From assembly GCA_049323275.1 (NCBI GenBank), contig JBMOOM010000055.1, positions 1 through 64,000 of the forward strand: a stretch of 64,000 bases of DNA, in the 5' to 3' direction. Source of the DNA: Taklimakanibacter sp049323275. Lineage in GTDB: Bacteria; Pseudomonadota; Alphaproteobacteria; Rhizobiales; Aestuariivirgaceae. A program made the position numbers and the translations under genes. Position 1 is the stretch's first letter. Every line of letters begins with the position of its first letter. Below are positions 1 to 8,881 of the stretch, one piece after another. The notes beneath the pieces are model-generated. The model was given only the letters and a program-made list of their open reading frames with translations. It had not been told where the DNA came from and ran no database searches.

Positions 1-232
1 GCGACTGGATCTTCTCGGCGAGCGCGATCAGCTTCTGCGACAGCGCCGCCTGTTCCTCGACGATCGCCTCGCGCTCGGCGGCGATCTGCTGCTGCAGCGA
101 CTTCGAGGCGTCGAGCTGCTGCTGGAGCGTATTGAGGTCATCCGCCGTCTGCGCCGCGGCCGCCGGCATCATGACGGCAAAGGCCGCCATGGCCGCCAGC
201 ATCGGGCGCAGTTTCAAGAGCGATGACGTCAT
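1..232 (-). CDS. EnvC-like murein hydrolase activator / M23 peptidase family, N-terminal part only
   Basis: The gene runs off the left edge, so only the first 77 residues are visible. They start MTSSLLKLRP, continue with a hydrophobic Ala/Met-rich signal peptide with a likely cleavage after AAAA (before QTADD), and then enter a Gln/Glu/Ala-rich coiled coil (LQQQLDASKSLQQQIAAERE). A signal peptide followed by a coiled coil is the N-terminal layout of EnvC-type factors, which sit in the periplasm and activate amidases during cell separation. In many Hyphomicrobiales such a gene follows rlmH, as here. The LytM/M23 domain itself is outside the window, so the family call rests on context and the visible N-terminus. 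Confidence 0.6.
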   Translation of the reverse strand, partial: MTSSLLKLRPMLAAMAAFAVMMPAAAAQTADDLNTLQQQLDASKSLQQQIAAEREAIVEEQAALSQKLIALAEKIQS

Positions 233-309
233 GGAGCGGGCAAGCTATCCGGGTGAGATGTCCAAAGTAGGGCTTCCGTAAGGCAAGGCCTGTTCGCCCG
301 CATCCAGAC

Positions 310-792
310 TCAAATGCGATGATAGGGATGTTTCACCAAAATGGTGACTGCCCGGTAAATCTGCTCGGCCAGCATCACGCGGGCAAGCCGGTGCGGCCAG
401 GTCATGGTTCCGAGGGAGAGGAGGAGGCCGGCCTTCTTGCGCAAGCCCGGATCATGCCCATCCGGTCCGCCAATGAGAAAAGCCAGAGAAGACGTGCCCT
501 GATCGAGATGGCGCTGGAACAATCTGGCGAAATCGTCGCTGGTGATCGCCTTGCCGCGCTCATCGAGAACCACGGTGAAGGCGGCGTCGGGCGTCGCTGC
601 GGCGAGAAGGGCGGCTTCGGCGGCCATGCGGCCCGGGGCGTCGGCGAGCTTCGATTCGGCGAAATCGCGCGCCGCGATCTCGGTTATCCCGCAGGCGCGG
701 CCGAGGCCGCGAGCCCGCTTGGCATAGTCGTCAAAGAGTTCAAGCTCCGGCCCGGCCTTGAGCCGGCCAATCGCGAGAATGGCGAGCTTCAC
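310..792 (-). CDS. rlmH: 23S rRNA (pseudouridine1915-N3)-methyltransferase RlmH
   Basis: A 160-residue protein, the usual size for RlmH, a SPOUT methyltransferase that uses SAM to methylate pseudouridine 1915 in helix 69 of 23S rRNA on the assembled ribosome. The start MKLAILAIGRLK, LDERGK at 77-82, the SAM-binding knot loop FLIGGPDGH at 105-113 and the C-terminal end HPYHR at 155-159 are all family hallmarks. It follows rsfS by 56 bases on the same strand, so the two are probably cotranscribed with the nadD-proA-proB-obgE genes upstream. Complete and ordinary. Confidence 0.97.
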   Translation of the reverse strand: MKLAILAIGRLKAGPELELFDDYAKRARGLGRACGITEIAARDFAESKLADAPGRMAAEAALLAAATPDAAFTVVLDERGKAITSDDFARLFQRHLDQGTSSLAFLIGGPDGHDPGLRKKAGLLLSLGTMTWPHRLARVMLAEQIYRAVTILVKHPYHRI

Positions 793-848
793 CCTAGAGA
801 ACCCGGTGGTCTGGCGGAATCACCGCAGCACTCTTCTTTTCGGTGCGC

Positions 849-1283
849 CTATACCGCGACGCGTTCGTCGGGCGCGTGATCCGACCAGAGCTTCTCGAGA
901 TTGTAGAAGCTCCTAACTTCCGGCCGGAAGATATGCACGACGATGTCGCCGGCATCGACCAGGACCCAATCGGCATGCGGGAGACCCTCGACGCGGAGGT
1001 CCTTATGACCCTCGCTCTTGAGCTTCTCGACCAGCTGGTCGGCGATGGCGCCGACATGGCGGTTCGAGCGTCCGGTGGCGACGATCATGCCGTCGGCAAT
1101 GACGGCCTTGCCATTGAGATCGATGGTGACGATGTCCTCGGCCTTGGCATCTTCCAGATGGCTGAGGATGGAGGTGAGGAGAGGGTTCTTCGTCTTGCGC
1201 TTCGGCGCAGACTTCACCGCTACGGCGCGCTTAGGCGCGCCGGTTTTCTGTCTTGGCGCTGTCAGTGTGGATGTCCTCTTCAA
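849..1283 (-). CDS. rsfS: Ribosomal silencing factor RsfS
   Basis: A 144-residue protein of the RsfS/Iojap family, which binds ribosomal protein L14 and blocks joining of the ribosomal subunits under starvation. The conserved core runs from about residue 35 to 135 and includes VTIDLNGKAVIADGMIVATG and ADWVLVDAGDIVVHIF. A basic tail of about 30 residues (KRTSTLTAPRQKTGAPKRA) precedes the domain, as is common in alphaproteobacteria; the true start could be slightly internal. It lies between nadD (93 bases upstream) and rlmH, the standard alphaproteobacterial order. Confidence 0.95.
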   Translation of the reverse strand: MKRTSTLTAPRQKTGAPKRAVAVKSAPKRKTKNPLLTSILSHLEDAKAEDIVTIDLNGKAVIADGMIVATGRSNRHVGAIADQLVEKLKSEGHKDLRVEGLPHADWVLVDAGDIVVHIFRPEVRSFYNLEKLWSDHAPDERVAV

Positions 1284-1376
1284 TAAGGCAGTGCTTCATA
1301 GAGACTGCGTCAGTATCCTTCAGGGATCACGACACCTTAAGAATAGGTGTGGGAGCGATTCTATTCAAGCGCCTCG

Positions 1377-2000
1377 CTATGACGCGGTCATGACGTCTTG
1401 TTTCCGTTTCTTGGCGCGTTCACGGATCGCGGTGGAACTTTCGGAGCGCAAGGGCATAGGAATAAAACACCAGGCGGGAGGCGGCGATCCCGGCAGGTCC
1501 CGGGCCCGTTCGGCGGCGATCCGCCGGTTTTCGTAACGCAGCGCCGCCGGGCTCTCCAGCGCCCGCATGGCGAAGCCGGGACGCGCCAGGATGGCGAGCG
1601 GAATGGTTTCCGGAATATCGGTCCAGTCATTCCAATGGTGCAGATTGGCGAAACTGTCGGCGCCCATGATCCAGACGAAGCGGCCGCGCCTGAGCACCGG
1701 CGCCAGAGCGGCGAGCGTCGCCGCGGTGGTGCGGGTGCCGAGCTGCTCCTCGAGATCGGTGACGACGAAGCGCGGATGGCGCGCCACCAGCCGGGTGATC
1801 CTCAGGCGCTCGTCATAGTCGCGATAATCGCCCGCATCCTTCAGGGGATTCTGCGGCGAGACCAGCCACCACACCCAGTCGAGCCCCAGCCGTTTCAGCG
1901 CATAAAGCGCCACGGCGCGATGGCCGCTATGGGCTGGATTGAAGGATCCACCGAAGAGCCCGATGCGCTGGCCGGCGCCGAAGGGTGGGGGAAGGATCAC
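1377..2000 (-). CDS. nadD: Nicotinate-nucleotide adenylyltransferase NadD
   Basis: A 207-residue enzyme that transfers AMP from ATP to nicotinate mononucleotide in NAD synthesis. The nucleotidyltransferase signature GGSFNPAHSGH lies at residues 17-27 and the second nucleotide-binding motif appears near the C-terminus as SESSTAIRERA, a variant of the usual ISSTxIR. The start follows the proA stop by 7 bases, pointing to translational coupling within the obgE-proB-proA-nadD operon. Length and motifs are normal. Confidence 0.95.
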   Translation of the reverse strand: MILPPPFGAGQRIGLFGGSFNPAHSGHRAVALYALKRLGLDWVWWLVSPQNPLKDAGDYRDYDERLRITRLVARHPRFVVTDLEEQLGTRTTAATLAALAPVLRRGRFVWIMGADSFANLHHWNDWTDIPETIPLAILARPGFAMRALESPAALRYENRRIAAERARDLPGSPPPAWCFIPMPLRSESSTAIRERAKKRKQDVMTAS

Positions 2001-2007
2001 GCAATGC

Positions 2008-3288
2008 TCACGGGCGGACCTGTCCCGTGCCCGAGACCTGATATTTGAACGTGGTCAGCTGCTCGAGACCGACCGGTCCCCTGGCATGCAGCCTGCCGGT
2101 GGCGATGCCGATCTCGGCGCCGAAGCCGAATTCGCCGCCATCGGCGAATTGCGTCGAGGCATTGTGCAAGGTGATGGCGCTGTCGACCTCGGTGAGGAAG
2201 CGGCGCGCCGCCGCCTCGTCGGCGGTGACGATGGCGTCGGTATGCTGCGAGCCGTAGCGGGCGATATGCTCCATCGCCTCGTCGAGCCCGCCGACGACTT
2301 TCATCGAGACGATGGCGTCGAGATATTCGGTCGACCAGTCTTCCTCGCTCGCCGGCGTGACACGCGGATCGGCGGCTTGCGTTTCCGAACAACCCCTCAC
2401 CTCGCAGCCGGCATCGGCGAGCACCGCGATGAGCGGCTTCAGATGCGTCGCCGCCACGGCGCGGTCGACGAGAATGGTCTCGGCGGCGCCGCAGATCCCG
2501 GTGCGCCGCAGCTTGGCGTTGTGGACGATCTTCTTTGCCATATCGAGTTCGGCGGCCTTGTCGACATAGACATGGCAGATGCCCTCGAGATGGCTGAAGA
2601 CCGGCACGCGGGCTTCCTGCTGCACCCGGGCCACCAGGCTCTTGCCGCCGCGCGGCACGATGAGATCGACGGTGCCGTCGAGGCCCGACAGCAGCAGGCC
2701 CACGGCGTCGCGATCCATGGTCGGCACCATCTGGATCGCTTCCTTCGGCAGGCCGGCCTCGGTGAGACCGCGCTGCAGCGCCGCCACGATGGCGGCGGAG
2801 GAGCGATAGCTGTCCGAACCGCCACGCAGGATGGCGGCATTGCCGGACTTCATGGCCAGCGCGCCGGCATCGGCGGTCACATTCGGCCGGCTCTCATAGA
2901 TGATGCCGATGACGCCGATCGGCACGCGCACGCGGGAGATGGCGAGCCCATTGGGCCTGGTCCAGCTCTCGGTCACCCGGCCGATGGGATCCGGCAAAGC
3001 GGCGATCTCGTCGAGACCTTTGGCCATCGCCTCGATGCGCTCCGGCGTCAGCGTCAGGCGGTCGACGAAGGAGGATTTGAGTTCCTTGGTCTTAGCCGCA
3101 TCGAGATCCGCCGCGTTTTCACGGGCGATGAGCGCCGCATCGGCACGGATCGCCTGCGCCATGAAAGCCAGGGCCGTGTTTTTCGCCTCCGGCGCGGCGA
3201 GCGCCAATTGACGGGCGGCTTGGCGGGCGGCCTTGCCCATGGCGAGCAGGGCGGCCCTGGTGTCGGTTTTCGCTTCGATCTTGTTCAT
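2008..3288 (-). CDS. proA: Gamma-glutamyl phosphate reductase ProA
   Basis: A 426-residue NADPH-dependent reductase converting gamma-glutamyl phosphate to glutamate-5-semialdehyde, the second step of proline synthesis. It has the aldehyde dehydrogenase-like fold, with the catalytic cysteine in RRTGICGAAE (Cys266) and the cofactor-region motifs GVIGIIYESRPNVTADAG and LRGGSDS. The start overlaps the stop of proB by four bases, so proB and proA are translationally coupled, as expected for enzymes that channel a labile intermediate. Confidence 0.97.
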   Translation of the reverse strand: MNKIEAKTDTRAALLAMGKAARQAARQLALAAPEAKNTALAFMAQAIRADAALIARENAADLDAAKTKELKSSFVDRLTLTPERIEAMAKGLDEIAALPDPIGRVTESWTRPNGLAISRVRVPIGVIGIIYESRPNVTADAGALAMKSGNAAILRGGSDSYRSSAAIVAALQRGLTEAGLPKEAIQMVPTMDRDAVGLLLSGLDGTVDLIVPRGGKSLVARVQQEARVPVFSHLEGICHVYVDKAAELDMAKKIVHNAKLRRTGICGAAETILVDRAVAATHLKPLIAVLADAGCEVRGCSETQAADPRVTPASEEDWSTEYLDAIVSMKVVGGLDEAMEHIARYGSQHTDAIVTADEAAARRFLTEVDSAITLHNASTQFADGGEFGFGAEIGIATGRLHARGPVGLEQLTTFKYQVSGTGQVRP

Positions 3289-4412
3289 AAACGTGCTCCC
3301 GCCGTCATCACCAGGTCATCCCGATGCACCATCTCGTCACGGCCCCGGAAACCCAGGGCATCTTCGATCTCGCTCGTCTTGCGCCCGGCGATGCGCGCCG
3401 CGTCGTCGCGATCATAAGCAACGAGGCCGCGCGCGATCTCGGTGCCGGCGGCGCTCACAATACTCACCGCATCGCCCCTGGCAAAGCTGCCCTCGATGCG
3501 CCTGACGCCGGCGGGCAAGAGGCTCTTGCCCTTGTTGAGGGCGGCCGCCGCGCCGTCATCGATATGCAGGCGGCCCATCGGCACCAGCGTGCCGGCGATC
3601 CAGCGCTTGCGCGATTGCAGAGGATTGGCGCCCGACAGGAACCAGGTGCAGGTCTCGCCTTTCTCGATGCGCTGGAAAGGATGCAGCGCATGGCCCGAGG
3701 CGATGACCATGTTGCAGCCGGCGGAAAGCGCGATCTTGCCGGCCTCGATCTTGGTGATCATGCCGCCTGAGCCCAAACCCGACACCGGCTTGCCGGCCAT
3801 CGCCTCGATCTCGGGCGTGATCTCGCTCACCTCGGGGATGAGGGCGGCACCCGGCGTGCCGGGCGGCGCCGTATAGAGCCCGTCGATATCGGAGAGCAGC
3901 ACCAGGCAATCGGCCGACATCATGGACGCGACGCGGGCCGCGAGGCGGTCATTGTCGCCATAGCGGATCTCCGACGTGGCGACCGTGTCGTTCTCGTTGA
4001 TCACCGGCACGGCGCCGCGCGCCAGCAGCGTCGAGAGCGTCGAGCGGGCATTGAGATAACGGCGGCGCTCCTCGGTGTCGTTGAGCGTCACCAGCACCTG
4101 CGCGGCGACGATGCCGTGCTTGCGCAGGGCTTCGGACCAGGCATGGGCGAGCGCGATCTGGCCGACCGCGGCCGCGGCCTGGCTTTCCTCGAGGCGGATG
4201 ACGCCCGTGGCGAATCCCAGATTGCGGCGGCCGAGGGCGATGGCGCCCGAGGAGACGATGATCACATCCTGGCCGCGTGCACGGGCCTCGGCCAGGTCTT
4301 CGACCAGCGACGCAAGCCAGCCGGCCTTGATCGCGCCGGTCTTGCCGTCGACCAGCAGCGCCGAGCCGATCTTCACCACGATACGGCGGGCTTTGTTCAG
4401 TCTCTGCGTCAC
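3285..4412 (-). CDS. proB: Glutamate 5-kinase ProB with PUA domain
   Basis: A 375-residue kinase that phosphorylates glutamate, the feedback-inhibited first step of proline synthesis. The amino acid kinase domain covers about residues 1-260 (RRIVVKIGSALLVDG at the start, IIVSSGAIALGRR, VINENDTVA) and a PUA domain about 280-370 (RWIAGTLVPMGRLHID). Its start overlaps the obgE stop by four bases and its stop overlaps proA. The combination of obgE upstream and proA downstream is typical of Hyphomicrobiales. Confidence 0.97.
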   Translation of the reverse strand: MTQRLNKARRIVVKIGSALLVDGKTGAIKAGWLASLVEDLAEARARGQDVIIVSSGAIALGRRNLGFATGVIRLEESQAAAAVGQIALAHAWSEALRKHGIVAAQVLVTLNDTEERRRYLNARSTLSTLLARGAVPVINENDTVATSEIRYGDNDRLAARVASMMSADCLVLLSDIDGLYTAPPGTPGAALIPEVSEITPEIEAMAGKPVSGLGSGGMITKIEAGKIALSAGCNMVIASGHALHPFQRIEKGETCTWFLSGANPLQSRKRWIAGTLVPMGRLHIDDGAAAALNKGKSLLPAGVRRIEGSFARGDAVSIVSAAGTEIARGLVAYDRDDAARIAGRKTSEIEDALGFRGRDEMVHRDDLVMTAGARL

Positions 4413-5455
4413 GGCTGCCAGTTCTCGATCTTGATCTTGTCGCTCGTCTCGCCCTTCTCGGCGCGGCGTGTGTCGCTGATGACCTTCAGAAGCTTCTTCA
4501 TCACGTCGTCGACATTCCTGCCGGTGGCGCCCGACATCAAGATCGGCGTCTTGCGGATGCGACGCTTGAAGTCGGCGAGCTTCAGGTTGAGGTCGTCCTC
4601 CGACACGGCGTCGACCTTGTTGAAGGCGATAACTTCCGGTTTCTCGGAGAGATGGCCGCCATAGGATTTGAGCTCCTTGCGGATGACGCGATAGGCGGCG
4701 GCGGGATCGTCCGCGGTCGCGTCGATCAAGTGAAGCAGCACGGCGCAGCGCTCGACATGGCCGAGGAAGCGGGTGCCGAGACCATGGCCCTCATGGGCGC
4801 CCTCGATGAGGCCCGGTATGTCGGCCAGCACGAAGCTCTGTCCGGCCACGCGCACGACGCCGAGCTGCGGGTTGAGGGTGGTGAAGGGGTAGTCGGCGAT
4901 CTTCGGCTTCGCCGCCGAAACCGCGGCGAGCAAGGTCGATTTGCCGGCATTGGGCAGGCCCAGGAGGCCGGCATCGGCGATGAGCTTCAGGCGCAGCCAC
5001 AGCCAGCGCTCCTCGCCGTCCTCGCCCGGATTGGCGCGGCGCGGCGCACGGTTGGTCGAGGACTTGAAATAGGCATTGCCGAAGCCGCCATTGCCGCCGC
5101 GCGCCAGGCGCACGCGATCACCGATCTTGGCGAGATCCGCCACCAGCGTCTCATTGTCTTCCTCGAAGACCTGGGTGCCGGCCGGCACTTTCAGCGTGAT
5201 GCTGGGCGCGTTGGCGCCGGCGCGGTCGCGGCCCATGCCATGGCCGCCCGTCTGCGCCTTGAAATGCTGCTGATAGCGATAGTCGATGAGGGTGTTGAGG
5301 CCGTCGACGGCTTCGATCCAGATATCGCCGCCGCGGCCGCCATCGCCGCCATCGGGTCCGCCCATCTCGATGAACTTCTCGCGGCGGAAGCTGACGCTGC
5401 CCGCGCCGCCATTGCCGGAGCGGATATAGATCTTCGCCTGATCCAGAAATTTCAT
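4409..5455 (-). CDS. obgE: GTPase ObgE/CgtA
   Basis: A 348-residue essential GTPase that associates with the large ribosomal subunit and links ribosome assembly to stress responses. The glycine-rich Obg fold covers residues 1-159 (GGPDGGDGGRGGDIWIE), followed by the G domain with P-loop GLPNAGKST at 166-174, switch II DIPGLIEGAHEGHGLG and FNKVD. It lacks the long acidic C-terminal extension of the E. coli protein. It is the first gene of the minus-strand run that continues through proB, proA and nadD; its promoter should lie in the 182-base gap before the divergent gene at 5638. Confidence 0.97.
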   Translation of the reverse strand: MKFLDQAKIYIRSGNGGAGSVSFRREKFIEMGGPDGGDGGRGGDIWIEAVDGLNTLIDYRYQQHFKAQTGGHGMGRDRAGANAPSITLKVPAGTQVFEEDNETLVADLAKIGDRVRLARGGNGGFGNAYFKSSTNRAPRRANPGEDGEERWLWLRLKLIADAGLLGLPNAGKSTLLAAVSAAKPKIADYPFTTLNPQLGVVRVAGQSFVLADIPGLIEGAHEGHGLGTRFLGHVERCAVLLHLIDATADDPAAAYRVIRKELKSYGGHLSEKPEVIAFNKVDAVSEDDLNLKLADFKRRIRKTPILMSGATGRNVDDVMKKLLKVISDTRRAEKGETSDKIKIENWQP

Positions 5456-5637
5456 AATTTTTGCCTAATCTCGTAAGCCTCAATTGTGGCGAACGTCCTT
5501 ACGTAACTTGCCCGCAAATGACACCGAAAGCTCCTCATTCTCGACACAACCGACGGGCTTTTAGCACCCTTCATTGCTGAGTGAGACAGGGACAGTACAC
5601 CAGCAAGGGGACATCTAAGAAGACGAGGGATTCCTGA

Positions 5638-6348
5638 ATGAAGTCTGTTTATGCGTTGATTCCGGCTGCTTTCCTGGCCGGAACCGTCCTTGCCGCGCCT
5701 GCCTACGCCAATAAGAGCGGCGATCCGGGCGCCCATGCCGAGCGCGTGAGCGCGCAGAAGAAGCATTTCAAGGCGCTGGCGGCGAAGAAGCCCGGCAAGG
5801 TCCGTAAGGCGGCCACGCTCAAGACCCGCAAGAAGGTGGCCGCCAAGACGGCGCGCAAGGCCGCCGCGGCCAAGACCCCCAAATTCGCACAGACCAGCCT
5901 GACGAAAAAGGTCAAGCCCAAGCGCCAGCTTTCGGCCCTGAAGATGTCGGGCGCCAAGATGACCATGTCCGACCAGGCGCTCAACATCAACGGCGCCAGC
6001 GACATGCGCGTCGCCCAGATCATCCGCGACATGGCGCCGTCCTATGGCGTGCCGACCTGGTTCGCGCTGCGCATCGCCAATGTCGAATCCGGCTACAATC
6101 CGTACGCCCGGGGGCGCGCCGGCGAGATCGGCGTCTACCAGCTCAAATGCCAGACGGCGCGCGGCATGGGCTTCAGCGGCAATTGCTCGCAGCTCACCGA
6201 TGCGCGCACAAATGTGCGCTGGGGCCTGCAGCATCTCTCGCTCGCCATCCAGTCCTCGGGCGGCAATCTGAAGCTCGCCGCCTCGAAGCACAATGGCGGT
6301 CTTGGCCGCAAGTCCCTGGTGCACAGCTACATCGCCAAGGTTTTCTGA
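5638..6348 (+). CDS. Secreted lytic transglycosylase (SLT domain) with Lys/Ala-rich linker
   Basis: A 236-residue exported protein. Residues 1-24 are a signal peptide ending PAYA. A strongly basic Lys/Ala/Thr segment (about 40-100) probably contacts the cell wall or acidic polymers. A compact C-terminal SLT domain follows with the catalytic glutamate in NVESGYNPYARG (Glu150), the GEIGVYQLK motif and KHNGG. Family members cleave peptidoglycan glycan strands to 1,6-anhydromuramic acid products. The start is supported by GAGGGA 7 bases upstream. It is transcribed divergently from obgE and stands alone. Confidence 0.88.
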   Translation: MKSVYALIPAAFLAGTVLAAPAYANKSGDPGAHAERVSAQKKHFKALAAKKPGKVRKAATLKTRKKVAAKTARKAAAAKTPKFAQTSLTKKVKPKRQLSALKMSGAKMTMSDQALNINGASDMRVAQIIRDMAPSYGVPTWFALRIANVESGYNPYARGRAGEIGVYQLKCQTARGMGFSGNCSQLTDARTNVRWGLQHLSLAIQSSGGNLKLAASKHNGGLGRKSLVHSYIAKVF

Positions 6349-6365
6349 TCGATCGATGATCGTCG

Positions 6366-6911
6366 TCATCTTGCGAGGCTTTCCCAGCGCTCGCGGGTGA
6401 GGACGAAGCGATGGCCCGGCACTTTCGCTTTGAGCACCAGCGAGTCGATCTCGTGATGACCGCTGTGCTCGAAGCCGGCCTTCTCCAGAACCCGGCGCGA
6501 GGCCAGGTTCTGCAAGCGGCAGCCTGACAGCAGGCGCTCATGCTTCGCCACCGTGAAGGCATGATCGATCACCGCCTTCACCGCCTCGCTCATATAGCCC
6601 TTGCCCCAATAAGGCTCGCCCAGCCAGTAGCCGAGCTCCGGGTGCTCGTCGTCGCGCCGCTCATAGCTGCACACGCCGATGAAAGTCCGGGCTTCATCCT
6701 TCAGGCATAAAACGAAGATCGTATGGCCCTCGGGCTGCTGTTTCACCCAGTCGACGAACTGACGGGCATGCTCGATCCGATAGGGATAGGGCAGACGCGC
6801 CAGCATCACGGCGACTTTATAGTTGTCGGCGAGCGCCGCGATGGCTTCGGCATCGCTCGCCGCGACGGGGCGTAAGATGAGACGCTCGGTGGTGATCAGG
6901 AAGTCGGTCAT
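6366..6911 (-). CDS. GNAT family N-acetyltransferase (RimJ/RimL-like)
   Basis: The chosen start gives 181 residues beginning MTDFLITTERLILRP, the standard opening of the acetyltransferase_3 branch that includes RimJ, RimL and many small-molecule acetyltransferases. The acetyl-CoA region is seen in ELGYWLGEPYWGKGYMSEA, and CRLQNLASRRVLEKAGF is the typical late motif. The substrate cannot be told. It lies downstream of rpmA on the same strand, but a strong terminator hairpin at 6928-6956 separates the two, so it probably has its own promoter or weak read-through. Confidence 0.88.
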   Translation of the reverse strand: MTDFLITTERLILRPVAASDAEAIAALADNYKVAVMLARLPYPYRIEHARQFVDWVKQQPEGHTIFVLCLKDEARTFIGVCSYERRDDEHPELGYWLGEPYWGKGYMSEAVKAVIDHAFTVAKHERLLSGCRLQNLASRRVLEKAGFEHSGHHEIDSLVLKAKVPGHRFVLTRERWESLAR

Positions 6912-6927
6912 GGGTTTCGTCCAAACG

Positions 6928-6956
6928 AAAAGGGGAGATGGTCTGCCCATCTCCCC
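6928..6956 (-). terminator. Rho-independent terminator after rplU-rpmA
   Basis: On the minus strand GGGGAGATGG pairs with CCATCTCCCC around a five-base loop, followed directly by TTTT. It lies about 60 bases beyond the rpmA stop and ends the ribosomal protein operon. Confidence 0.8.
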
Positions 6957-7018
6957 GTTTGTCGAAACACTTCATTCGCACCGGTTCGATGAGCCCGGCG
7001 GAACGATATGATCCACCG

Positions 7019-7285
7019 TTATTCTGCGGCCTTCGGCGGGATCACGGACACGAGCTGCTTGTTGTCCTTGCTGGCGCGGAAATTCACCGTACCGGCAACG
7101 ACGGCGTAGATCGTGTGGTCGCGGCCGATGCCGACGCCCGTGCCCGGATGCCACTTCGTTCCGCGTTGGCGGATGATGATGTTGCCCGGGATGACGGCTT
7201 CGCCGCCGAAATGCTTGACGCCGAGACGACGGCCCGCCGTGTCGCGGCCGTTGCGGGATGAACCGCCTGCTTTCTTGTGAGCCAT
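7019..7285 (-). CDS. rpmA: 50S ribosomal protein L27
   Basis: An 88-residue L27 with the canonical start MAHKKAGGSSRNGRD and the core GVKHFGGEAVIPGNIIIRQR. L27 reaches toward the peptidyl transferase centre of the 50S subunit. It follows rplU by 18 bases in the universal rplU-rpmA order and is followed by a strong terminator. Confidence 0.98.
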   Translation of the reverse strand: MAHKKAGGSSRNGRDTAGRRLGVKHFGGEAVIPGNIIIRQRGTKWHPGTGVGIGRDHTIYAVVAGTVNFRASKDNKQLVSVIPPKAAE

Positions 7286-7303
7286 GGGGTGGTGCTCCTT
7301 ACC

Positions 7304-7966
7304 TTATTCTTTGCTCTTGGCCGCCTTGGCCTTTTCGGCCTTGGCTTCCTTGTCGACCTTGGCGCGCGGCGGCTTGCCGGCGGCGAGTTCCTTGGCCTGC
7401 TCGATCCATTCCTCGCGGGCGATGCGGCCCGTCGACTTGATCTCGGCCTCGATCTTCTCGATCTCGTCGGCGGTCAGATTGGCGATCTGGGCATAGGTGG
7501 TGTAGCCCATGTCGGTCAGGGACTTGAGGATCTTGGGGCCGACGCCGCCGATGAGGGAGAGGTCGTCAGCCGCCTTCTTGTCGCCCACGGGAGCGGCTTC
7601 AGCCTTCTTTTCGGCCTTGGCGGGCTTCGCGGCCTGCTTCGCCGGCTTGGCGCCGCCGGTCAGGATCTCGGTGATCTTCACCGAGGTCAGGTCCTGGCGA
7701 TGGCCGTTCTTGCGGCGGAAATGCTTGCGGCGATGCTTCTTGAAGATGATGACCTTGGGGCCGCGGACCTGGCCGATGATCTCGGCGGCGACCGTGGCGC
7801 CCGCCACGAAGGGGGCGCCCACATCGACAGTGCCGTCGGAGCCGACCATCAGCACGTCGGTGAATTCGACGATGTCGCCGGCTTCACCGGGAAGCTTCTC
7901 GATCTGGAGCTTGTCGTCGGCCGCAACGCGATACTGCTTGCCGCCGGTCTTGATGACTGCGTACAT
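7304..7966 (-). CDS. rplU: 50S ribosomal protein L21 with C-terminal helix-hairpin-helix extension
   Basis: Translation most likely starts at MYAVIKTGGKQYRV, with AAGGAA upstream, giving 220 residues. The first ~103 residues are normal L21, which binds 23S rRNA in the 50S subunit (HRRKHFRRKNGHRQ is the conserved basic stretch). An Ala/Lys-rich linker and a helix-hairpin-helix-like segment follow (LSLIGGVGPKILKSLTDMG, then AQIANLTADEIEKIEAEI). Such extended L21 proteins are characteristic of Hyphomicrobiales. The role of the extension is unknown. Confidence 0.96.
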   Translation of the reverse strand: MYAVIKTGGKQYRVAADDKLQIEKLPGEAGDIVEFTDVLMVGSDGTVDVGAPFVAGATVAAEIIGQVRGPKVIIFKKHRRKHFRRKNGHRQDLTSVKITEILTGGAKPAKQAAKPAKAEKKAEAAPVGDKKAADDLSLIGGVGPKILKSLTDMGYTTYAQIANLTADEIEKIEAEIKSTGRIAREEWIEQAKELAAGKPPRAKVDKEAKAEKAKAAKSKE

Positions 7967-8189
7967 TTCTGTTCCTTTTCCCGCGCCCATCGGCGCCGCC
8001 AGATGGCGGACTTCGGTCGAATTTGGCCTGAGGCAGCGTTTTAGATGCGGGGACAGGGGTCCCCACAAGTCGGCGGGTTTCTACCGGGGGGGAAATATAA
8101 AGTCAAGGAAATCGCAGTCCGGGGTTGCCCGGCGCGGTTTCATTCGCTATCTAGCCCCCGCCGCTGAATAAAGCGCCTCGTTTCTTTGC

Positions 8190-8279
8190 GGAGAGGTGGC
8201 TGAGCGGTTGAAAGCACCGCACTCGAAATGCGGCATACGGGCAACTGTATCGGGGGTTCGAATCCCTCCCTCTCCGCCA
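8190..8279 (+). tRNA. tRNA-Ser(CGA)
   Basis: A complete 90-base class II tRNA. The acceptor stem GGAGAGG pairs with CCTCTCC, the anticodon CGA sits in ACTCGAAAT, a long variable arm follows, the T-arm contains GGTTCGAATCC, and CCA is encoded at 8277-8279. It is the last core feature before the accessory region, and tRNA genes are common insertion sites for genomic islands. Confidence 0.97.
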
Positions 8280-8881
8280 TAACTACTTGATATTATTGGA
8301 TCATTTAATAGCGAGGCGGGGGAGCCCCTGCGAACCGCTGGTAAAGTCGGCATTTTTTCCTCTCGTCAGCATCGCCAACTGTGCGGACGTCTTGTGCTGA
8401 GAATCCTCCCGGCTGCGCCGGCGGTGCCTTTTCTCAGTTGGCCCAGACGGTGGTACAGATGTGGCGGACCAACTCGCAAAGCCGCATCGACTTGTGAACT
8501 AGTGGTTCGATGTTCCTCCGCCAGGCAAGAGAACTTCCGCCCTAGCCGAAAACAAGACGGCGAGGCTCCCAGCGTGGCCTCGGCCATGATCTTGATGAAG
8601 GACGCCTTGTGTGGGCGTCCATTGTCCCCGAGTTCAAATCGTCGCGGAAGTGCTTGGTCGCATGGGTCGCCGGGAACCTTCACGCCCATGCGGTTGGTCA
8701 CATAGGCATAGCCAATTCCCGTCTGGGATCGGCGAAGCCGAAGGAGCAGTCTTCACTGGGCGTTCCATAGGCTGAAGAACCGCAGACGGCGCAAAGCGAG
8801 CAAGCGGTTTTGGACGATTTGTCAAAAATCTCGGCAAAGCAAATACTGATGAGTGACGCGAACAACGGGCTTTCGGCATCG
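8280..8881. other. Intergenic stretch with no supported gene
   Basis: Open frames exist on both strands but none has a ribosome binding site or a recognisable family. I read this as degraded sequence at the left edge of the island. No integrase gene is present. Confidence 0.5.

Noticed and set aside
1939..3417. Long plus-strand open frame of 492 codons
   Set aside because: Antisense shadow of proA; low-complexity Arg/Gly/Asp-rich product and no ribosome binding site.
5452..6369. Minus-strand open frame opposite the lytic transglycosylase
   Set aside because: Shadow of the plus-strand gene, which has a signal peptide and conserved catalytic motif.
8147..8353. Minus-strand frame across the tRNA-Ser gene
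   Set aside because: It is only the antisense reading of the tRNA; it contains the familiar GGIRTPD-type peptide that results from tRNA-Ser sequences.
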